A stretch of DNA of 64,000 nt. It comes from Flavobacteriales bacterium (GTDB taxonomy: Bacteria; Bacteroidota; Bacteroidia; Flavobacteriales_D; Crocinitomicaceae). The DNA lies in contig JADFAL010000026.1 in NCBI GenBank assembly GCA_015665275.1, forward strand, positions 1 through 64,000, read 5' to 3'. Below, piece after piece: positions 59,501-64,000 of this stretch. The position numbers and the translations under genes were made by a program. The notes under the pieces were generated by a model. That model was not told the DNA's origin. It worked only from the letters and a program-made list of their open reading frames with translations, and searched no databases. Numbering within the stretch: the stretch's first letter is position 1; each line of letters begins with the position of its first letter.

Positions 59501-60904
59501 GGTTTCCTGCCAATGGCAATATCAACATCAGCAGGAGCAGAAGTACAACAACCACTCGCAACGGTCGTAATTGGAGGAATGATCACAGCAACACTTTTAA
59601 CCCTGTTCGTCCTACCAATTCTTTACCGATGGATTGAATCACGAAAATCAAAGAAAATGAACGCAAAATCAATCGTAGCCACGGCTATAGTTCTCGCAGT
59701 AGTTTTCCCATTTAATAATACAGCAAACGCACAGCAAGACACCTTATTATCATTGGATCAAGTGTTAGAAATAGCGTTGCACAAAAACGGTAACATTCAA
59801 GCCTCTCAACTCAATGTAGAATTAGAGGAATTAGGGAAGAAAACAGCCGTAGACATCAACAAAACAGATGTCAATGTACAGTATGGGCAAATGAACAGTT
59901 TCGAAAATGACTTTTCCTTTAACATAAGTCAGCAATTCGCATTCCCAACGCTTTATTCAGCACAGCGTAAACTAGCAAACGAACATATAGCAGGAAGTGA
60001 AATTCAACTAGCAATTACAGAGAATGAGCTAAAAAGAAATATCCGTCAACTCTGGATGCAGTTAACGTACTTATATGAAGATCAGCGACTGCTTAGTTTT
60101 CAAGACAGTCTCTACATCAATTTCTTAAAAGCTGCTGAACTCAGGTATGAAACGGAAGAATCTAGTTTTCTTGAAAAAGCAACAGCAGAAACAAAAGTGC
60201 TTGAAATTCAAAACAGACTGAATCTGGTACAATCTGACATCCTAATCTATGAAAGTCAGTTACGCGTGTTAATGAACGACAGCATCACGTATCAGTTTAG
60301 ACCAGGAACAATTCAGAAAAGAGACATTTCAAGTATCTACGATCCTGAGTTGGTATTGCAAAACCCGCAATTAGCCTATTATGACAACCTCATCAATACA
60401 GCGAATGCGGAAACTTCGGTGCACAAGTCTGAAATGCTACCAGACATATCCATTGGGTATTTCAATCAATCCATCATCGGAAATCCAACATCGAATGGAA
60501 ACATAGCAACAGCATCGGACAGATTTACAGGAATGCAAGCAGGAATTTCAATTCCCATTTTCTTCGGCTCATACAAAGCCAAGATCAAACAGTCAAAACT
60601 AAAAGCAGAAATAGCAGAAGTCAACGCTGATTACAACAAATCAATGTTGCTCAATTCTCATCAGCAATACATCAATGAACTGTTAAAGCAAAAAAGCAGT
60701 TTGAATTATTACGAAGAGAAAGCGATTCCACAAGCCAACATCATTATAGAAAATGCGAACAAGAGTTTTAAGAACGGTGCAATTGATTACATCGAATTTG
60801 TACAAGCCATGAATCAGGCACTTGAAATTAAGTTCAATTACATAAAAACACTCAACAATTACAATCAGGCAGTTATCAATCTTGAATACCTGATCAATCA
60901 ATAA
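56540..60904 (+). CDS. CusA/CzcA heavy-metal RND efflux pump fused to TolC-like channel
   Basis: 1454 codons. Residues 1-1035 are an HME-RND pump: first helix, periplasmic porter domains (DAVPDITNNQVQVITQAP, FTQPIEMRFNELLEGVREDV), the transport helix LGAIDFGIIIDGAVIIVE and a second six-helix set ending VLPILYRWIES. From residue 1040 (internal ATG 59657) the same frame continues with a signal-peptide-like stretch (SIVATAIVLAVVFPF, ANAQQ) and a TolC/OEP channel domain of about 390 residues (LDQVLEIALHKNGNIQASQL, two coiled-coil halves, AVINLEYLIN). The fused form joins inner-membrane pump and outer-membrane channel in one gene, as in many Bacteroidota; the internal start may also give a separate channel. 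Confidence 0.95.
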   Translation: MINKIIEFSINNKLIIGLFTIALIVGGTWSAKQVPLDAVPDITNNQVQVITQAPNLGTEDIEQFVTYPIEVKMSNLPGVTEIRSISRFGLSVVTIVFEDDMGTYLPRQLVAEKLNEVKGEIPEGFGEPSMGPISTGLGEIYQYTLKVDSKHKGEYTATDLRTMQDWIVARQMAMVEGVVEINAVGGSQKQYEVAVNPNELKAIGISITDIYHALEINNQNTGGAYIEKNHLANFIRGEGLIRNLKDIENIVVKNVNGIPILIKDVAEVKFGKAVRYGALTQDGEGEVVGGMVMMLKGANSNDVVERVKERMAEIQKSLPEGVIIEPLLDRSKLIAKTTGTVSTNLIEGALIVIFILVFLLGNWRGGLIVASTIPLSLLFAFILMNYFGVWANLMSLGAIDFGIIIDGAVIIVETTVFMLYRHLQKHKTITPEEKDKLTLKGSSKMMNSAFFGQLIILIVFIPILALQGVEGKMFKPMALTFMFAMIGVMILCLTYVPMMSALFLKVGKNREKKSWGDRFVKWLENIYDPVLSRALKGGKWIVASAVLILGLAIFTFTRMGGEFIPQLDEGDIAFHAILKPGSSLTETIETTTKIEKIVKAKFPEVDKIVSRIGVAEVPTDPMPMDLADVFVILKPKSEWPVPKSKEQLVREIKKEVEQVPGVNYEFTQPIEMRFNELLEGVREDVAIKLYGDDIEMLAAKAEEISKIIAGTEGIGDMKVEATTGLPQMTVHYNRTKIAQYGLNIQELNRTVQSAFAGGEAGVIFEGEKRFDLVVRLDEKYKNGIDDLKSLFVNLPNGSQIPLKEVAEIAYQPGPMQISRDNTNRRTYVGINVRGRDVASLVAEIKTKLDAELDLPPGYYIRYGGAFENLERASNRLKFVVPIALALIFLLIFLALRSFKQSIMIYMAIPLAAIGGIFSLWLRGMPFSISAGVGFIVLFGVAVLNGLVLISGWNELKEEGENDLDVRIRKGAKRRIRPILLTALTDVLGFLPMAISTSAGAEVQQPLATVVIGGMITATLLTLFVLPILYRWIESRKSKKMNAKSIVATAIVLAVVFPFNNTANAQQDTLLSLDQVLEIALHKNGNIQASQLNVELEELGKKTAVDINKTDVNVQYGQMNSFENDFSFNISQQFAFPTLYSAQRKLANEHIAGSEIQLAITENELKRNIRQLWMQLTYLYEDQRLLSFQDSLYINFLKAAELRYETEESSFLEKATAETKVLEIQNRLNLVQSDILIYESQLRVLMNDSITYQFRPGTIQKRDISSIYDPELVLQNPQLAYYDNLINTANAETSVHKSEMLPDISIGYFNQSIIGNPTSNGNIATASDRFTGMQAGISIPIFFGSYKAKIKQSKLKAEIAEVNADYNKSMLLNSHQQYINELLKQKSSLNYYEEKAIPQANIIIENANKSFKNGAIDYIEFVQAMNQALEIKFNYIKTLNNYNQAVINLEYLINQ

Positions 60905-60921
60905 CATTAAATAAGAACAAA

Positions 60922-62133
60922 ATGAAAATCTATAAATCAATAACACTATTTCTCGCAATAGGTCTTTTTATGACTTCTTGTGGAGGTGGAGCAGATGATC
61001 ACGCCGGTCACGATCATGGAGAATCGGGACATGAGGGACACGAAGAACATGGAGAAGGGCATGAAGAAGAAGTTCACTTTTCAGAGCAACAATTTGCATC
61101 ATTAGATATGAAAGTGGACACACTAACGTTTCGCAATATCAACTCGTATGTACAAGCCAATGGACAACTTGAAGTACCGCCACAAAATGAAGCAATTGTA
61201 ACAGCAATTATCGGTTCAAATGTAAAATCGATCAAGGTCATAGAAGGAGATAAAGTCAAAAAAGGTCAAGTATTGGCGTATCTGGCGCACCCTGAATTAA
61301 TCTCTATTCAAACACATTATGCTGCGAACTGGAATCAATTGGAATTCCTAAAAGAAGACTACGAGCGTAAAAAGAAACTCTACGAAGACAACGTAGGATC
61401 CGGAAGAGAATTCCAGAAATCGAAATCTGAATATTTCTCCATGAAAAGTCAGGTAAGCGGAGACGAATCTAAATTGCGTTTACTCGGAATCACCCCAACG
61501 AAAATTCAAGAAGGAAAGATTTACGATCAAGTAGCGGTCACCAGCCCGATTAATGGACACATAAGAACCGTTGAAGTAAAAACAGGGCAGTTTATTCAAC
61601 CAGAAAAAGAGATGTTTGAAATCGTTAATATCGATCACATTCATGCAGATCTGATGGTGTTTGAAAAAGACATGCACAAAGTCAAAGAAGGACAAACCGT
61701 AAACTTCACCATTGAATCCGTTCCAGGAACAGAACTACAAGCAAAAATATACTCCGTAGGAAAAGCATTCGAACAAGATCCAAAAGCCATCCACCTACAC
61801 GCAGAAATTGAAAACAAAGAAGGTTTACTTATTCCAGGTATGTACATCAATGGACATATAATTACAGAAGACGTTGAAACATACGCATTACCCGAATCAG
61901 CCGTTGTAAAAGAAGGAGACAAATACTACATTTTCACAGCAAAGAAAGAACAAGATCATGGCGAAACTGAATGGGCATTTCAACCACTTGAAGTAAACGT
62001 AGGAGGAATCGACAACGGATGGATTGAAATTAAACCACTTGCAGATTTACCAGAAGGAAGTCAGGTAGCCTACAACAACGCCTATTACCTAATGGCAGAA
62101 ATGAAGAAAAGCGAAACCGAACACTCGCATTAA
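60922..62133 (+). CDS. CusB/CzcB-type periplasmic adaptor lipoprotein
   Basis: 403 codons. Lipobox FMTSC (Cys20), then a His/Glu/Gly-rich metal-binding stretch (residues 27-55, DHAGHDHGESGHEGHEEHGE). The rest is a standard membrane-fusion adaptor: barrel-sandwich hybrid halves (SIKVIEGDKVKKGQVLAYLA and VTSPINGHIRTVEVKTGQFI) around a helical hairpin, then beta-barrel and membrane-proximal domains (ALPESAVVKEGDKYYIF). It links the pump to its outer channel. 17 bp after the CusA fusion gene. Confidence 0.94.
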   Translation: MKIYKSITLFLAIGLFMTSCGGGADDHAGHDHGESGHEGHEEHGEGHEEEVHFSEQQFASLDMKVDTLTFRNINSYVQANGQLEVPPQNEAIVTAIIGSNVKSIKVIEGDKVKKGQVLAYLAHPELISIQTHYAANWNQLEFLKEDYERKKKLYEDNVGSGREFQKSKSEYFSMKSQVSGDESKLRLLGITPTKIQEGKIYDQVAVTSPINGHIRTVEVKTGQFIQPEKEMFEIVNIDHIHADLMVFEKDMHKVKEGQTVNFTIESVPGTELQAKIYSVGKAFEQDPKAIHLHAEIENKEGLLIPGMYINGHIITEDVETYALPESAVVKEGDKYYIFTAKKEQDHGETEWAFQPLEVNVGGIDNGWIEIKPLADLPEGSQVAYNNAYYLMAEMKKSETEHSH

Positions 62134-62171
62134 GCACATAAATCAATGTAATACCAAATAAAACAAGTAAT

Positions 62172-62327
62172 ATGAAAAGAACACTTAAAACAATCAAAGT
62201 AGCAGGATTTCTACTATTAACAGCAATTGCATTTGCAAGCTGCGATGGAAAAGATGATCACGACCACGATCACGACGGACATGAACACCATGACGGTGAC
62301 GAAGGACATGAAGATCATGATCACTAA
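62172..62327 (+). CDS. Tiny His/Asp-rich lipoprotein (51 aa)
   Basis: 51 codons: signal peptide with lipobox (LLLTAIAFASC, Cys24) and a tail of 27 residues made almost wholly of His, Asp, Glu and Gly (DDHDHDHDGHEHHDGD). Third His-rich product of the operon, 38 bp after the CusB gene. It likely acts as an outer-leaflet metal chelator or chaperone for the pump. Confidence 0.8.
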   Translation: MKRTLKTIKVAGFLLLTAIAFASCDGKDDHDHDHDGHEHHDGDEGHEDHDH

Positions 62328-62353
62328 ACAAGAATAAAACAAAGCGAATAATC

Positions 62354-62953
62354 ATGAGTTTTTATCAAATAGCATTGCCGATAGGTACATTGGTCTATCT
62401 CTTACAAGTCTTCGTGATTAAATCGTATATCCAATATAAGCGAACGGGTGAGAACCCGTTCGTGTTTGGAAAATCTGCATCCGCACACGATTACATTTCC
62501 AAGGTGTACAAAACAATGATCCTTGGATTGTGGATAGCCATAGCCATATTTTCATTCTTTCCAGATTACTACGCATACATCTTTCCTTTTTGGTTCATGG
62601 AATATGAAATACTGCAACATATCGGAGCAGTCCTTGTGGTGATCTCACTGGTGTGGGTAATCATTTCGCAGAATCAAATGGCAAAATCATGGCGCATCGG
62701 AATTAACTATGAAGAAACAACGGAACTCGTCACCAGCGGAGTTTTCAAATTCTCTCGTAATCCTGTCTTTTTAGGAATCCTGATCTCCTACATCGGAACA
62801 TTCCTGATCATCCCAAATACAATCACATTTACCGTATTGATATTAACCTATGTCACGTTGCAATTCCAAATACGTTTAGAAGAAGAATACCTCGCGAACA
62901 GTCATGGAACAAACTATGAAGATTACAAGAAACGTGTACGTAGATGGATTTAA
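62354..62953 (+). CDS. Isoprenylcysteine carboxyl methyltransferase (ICMT)-like membrane protein
   Basis: 199 codons, five to six membrane helices. The C-terminal signature of the ICMT/PEMT superfamily is present: TSGVFKFSRNPVFLGILISY followed by QFQIRLEEEYLANSHGTNYE and YKKRVRRW. Bacterial members are SAM-dependent methyltransferases of unknown substrate, often next to metal efflux genes. 26 bp after the small lipoprotein. Confidence 0.85.
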   Translation: MSFYQIALPIGTLVYLLQVFVIKSYIQYKRTGENPFVFGKSASAHDYISKVYKTMILGLWIAIAIFSFFPDYYAYIFPFWFMEYEILQHIGAVLVVISLVWVIISQNQMAKSWRIGINYEETTELVTSGVFKFSRNPVFLGILISYIGTFLIIPNTITFTVLILTYVTLQFQIRLEEEYLANSHGTNYEDYKKRVRRWI

Positions 62954-62978
62954 CTCTCAATAAATAATAGAATTCAGC

Positions 62979-63311
62979 ATGGCAAGCAATGCAAAGAACC
63001 ACATCCTTCAAGAGTACATTCCCGCTATCATTAGCGCAGTTTTTCTGCTATTGGGAATTTATCTGGAATTTATTTCCGAAACACTTGATGAACTCTATCT
63101 TATTATCGTTTACGCGATAGCCTACCTCCCTGTTGGTTTTCCAGTAGTCTGGAGGTCGCTCAAACTACTTACGAGGCTCGATATCTTCAACGAGTTTTTC
63201 CTAATGAGTATTGCGACCATTGGTGCTATCTCAATCGGAGAGACCTCGACAGGATTCAAACTAAAAGAAATCTTTGTACTTCTCAGCTGTCACAACTGCA
63301 TCCAATCGTAA
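62979..63311 (+). pseudogene. Heavy-metal P1B-type ATPase, truncated by an inserted element
   Basis: Residues 1-88 match the first membrane helices of Zn/Cd/Pb ATPases (ZntA/CadA type): YIPAIISAVFLLLGIYLEF, VYAIAYLPVGFPVVW and NEFFLMSIATIGAISIGE, the last normally followed by YPE and the rest of about 650 residues. After GAG 63240-63242 the frame runs into foreign sequence and stops at 63311. The foreign DNA contains an integrase gene whose stop codon lies about 18 bp from the break, so the gene was split by integration. The 3' part should lie beyond the other end of the element, outside this window. The metal operon thus probably lost this exporter. Confidence 0.85.
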
Positions 63312-64000
63312 GTATCGTAGAAAGTTCCTTTCCGTAGTATGTCCACTGAACTTCATTATAGCTTGAGCCGGCATGCCTTTTAAAAACTTGAGCGTACAGA
63401 AAGTCCTCCTACCTGTATGAGAGGATATCTCTTCAAACTTCTTTTTGACCTGTTTTCTCTCTTTTCCTGCAATCATCTTATAGTTTACGATAAGATCATC
63501 CAATCCAGCCCTCTGGCAGAGTTTGCGGAGCACCTTATTAAATTCGGTCGAACAATTTGATCGAACCTGAGGCAATTGATGATTGTATCTATTTAATATG
63601 ACCTGAACCCTATCACTGATTGGAATAATAATCTTATTGTTCATCCGTTTACCTCGTGTCTTCATTGGTCTCACGTGTAAAGTACCTCCCACGATATCCT
63701 CGGGGTCAATACACTTAAAGTCACTGAAACGTAATCCCGTTTCACATGCGATTAAGAAAAGGTCCAATACATTTCGTTCCTCATCTGTTTCGACTTTAAC
63801 CGCCTCCAATCGATTCAGTTCATCCTCTGTCAGATAGACTTTATCTGTATCCTCCATCATTGTTGGATAGGCTTTCAGACTAAAACGCTCTGTTATGTTT
63901 CGATCAAAGCACCAATTCAAAAATACCTTTAGGTTCTTATTTTGCTTCCCAATCGTGCTTACACTCAACCCCTCTTCTCCCCTATTATTTGAAGCCTCAT
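63261..64000 (-). CDS. Tyrosine recombinase / integrase (partial, N-terminus outside window)
   Basis: Open from the window edge to the stop at 63261; at least 246 codons, of which about 235 from the first in-window start codon. C-terminal part of an SAM-like core domain (FLNWCFDRNI, LTEDELNRLEAV) and the catalytic domain with the Arg in ACETGLRFSD, a Lys in MKTRGKRM, His-x-x-Arg in SSHTGRRTF, and the final GHTTERNFLRYLR with nucleophile Tyr. It sits at the very end of its element, reading towards the attachment junction in the ATPase gene, as is usual for Bacteroidota integrative elements. Confidence 0.93.
   Translation of the reverse strand, partial: EASNNRGEEGLSVSTIGKQNKNLKVFLNWCFDRNITERFSLKAYPTMMEDTDKVYLTEDELNRLEAVKVETDEERNVLDLFLIACETGLRFSDFKCIDPEDIVGGTLHVRPMKTRGKRMNNKIIIPISDRVQVILNRYNHQLPQVRSNCSTEFNKVLRKLCQRAGLDDLIVNYKMIAGKERKQVKKKFEEISSHTGRRTFCTLKFLKGMPAQAIMKFSGHTTERNFLRYLRLDAVVTAEKYKDFF

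Noticed and set aside
1-64000. CRISPR array
   Set aside because: No series of short direct repeats with regular spacers was seen; the repeats found are pairs or protein-coding repeats.
63261-64000. Integrase as the recombinase of the tRNA-Asp island
   Set aside because: It lies outside the att-like repeats and directly at the break in the ATPase gene, so it belongs to a separate element.

Overview
The window looks like a chromosomal stretch of a Bacteroidota bacterium, most likely a member of the Flavobacteriales. The support is a SprB-repeat adhesin, a T9SS C-terminal sorting domain, DUF5723/OmpA and PD40/OmpA outer-membrane proteins, GldM-like domains, A/T-rich intergenic DNA without clear Shine-Dalgarno sites, and several promoters of the Bacteroidota type (TTG, about 19-21 bp, TAnnTTTG). 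No species can be named from the sequence alone.

Layout. (1) 1-13.6 kb is backbone-like: the 5' part of a large SprB-repeat surface protein, a two-gene operon for a secreted protein and a DUF5723/thrombospondin-3/OmpA protein, tRNA-Arg(TCT), a lipoprotein, a PA0069-type radical SAM protein, a nucleoside-phosphorylase-like protein, a membrane acyltransferase and a small T9SS cargo protein. (2) 13.68-53.93 kb is a candidate ~40 kb genomic island. It starts in the 3' end of an intact tRNA-Asp(GTC) and ends at a copy of the same 14 bp of tRNA 3' end, followed by a diverged copy of the tRNA's terminator. Its left end holds small accessory genes (RteC-like, excisionase-like HTH, Zn-ribbon) and a DUF2779 nuclease. 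Next come a four-gene cell-surface operon, an IS3-family element, a broken IS481-like transposase, PD40/OmpA and vWA proteins. A 15-gene minus-strand run of Ser/Thr phospho-signalling genes follows (49.7 to 31.2 kb), then a second IS3-family element and two GldM-C-like secreted proteins. (3) 54.3-63.2 kb is a heavy-metal operon: a CxC ArsR repressor with two palindromic operators, MerTP, a GDCCVxC protein, a Fur-family regulator, His-rich proteins, a CusA-TolC fusion, CusB, an ICMT-like enzyme and a P1B-ATPase. The ATPase gene is cut after about 88 codons by (4) another element, whose tyrosine integrase sits at the junction and runs off the window.

The most interesting part is the phospho-signalling island. 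It has eight Hanks-type kinases (seven with membrane segments and interchangeable C-terminal modules: discoidin-like, NTF2-like, YARHG, TonB-C, DUF4190-like and others), one PP2C phosphatase, five FHA proteins carrying six FHA domains, two vWA proteins, an FHA-FHA-ABCG transporter, an FHA-M48 protease, a SPOR-like lipoprotein and an esterase. Gene order, 0-60 bp spacings and shared strand suggest one regulatory unit. Kinases sensing the envelope could phosphorylate FHA partners and gate a transporter and a protease, with the phosphatase resetting the system. The architecture recalls parts of the mycobacterial PknF-Rv1747 and PknB/PknG-GarA systems and the TerY-P (vWA-PP2C-STK) triads, but I do not recognise this combination as a described system.
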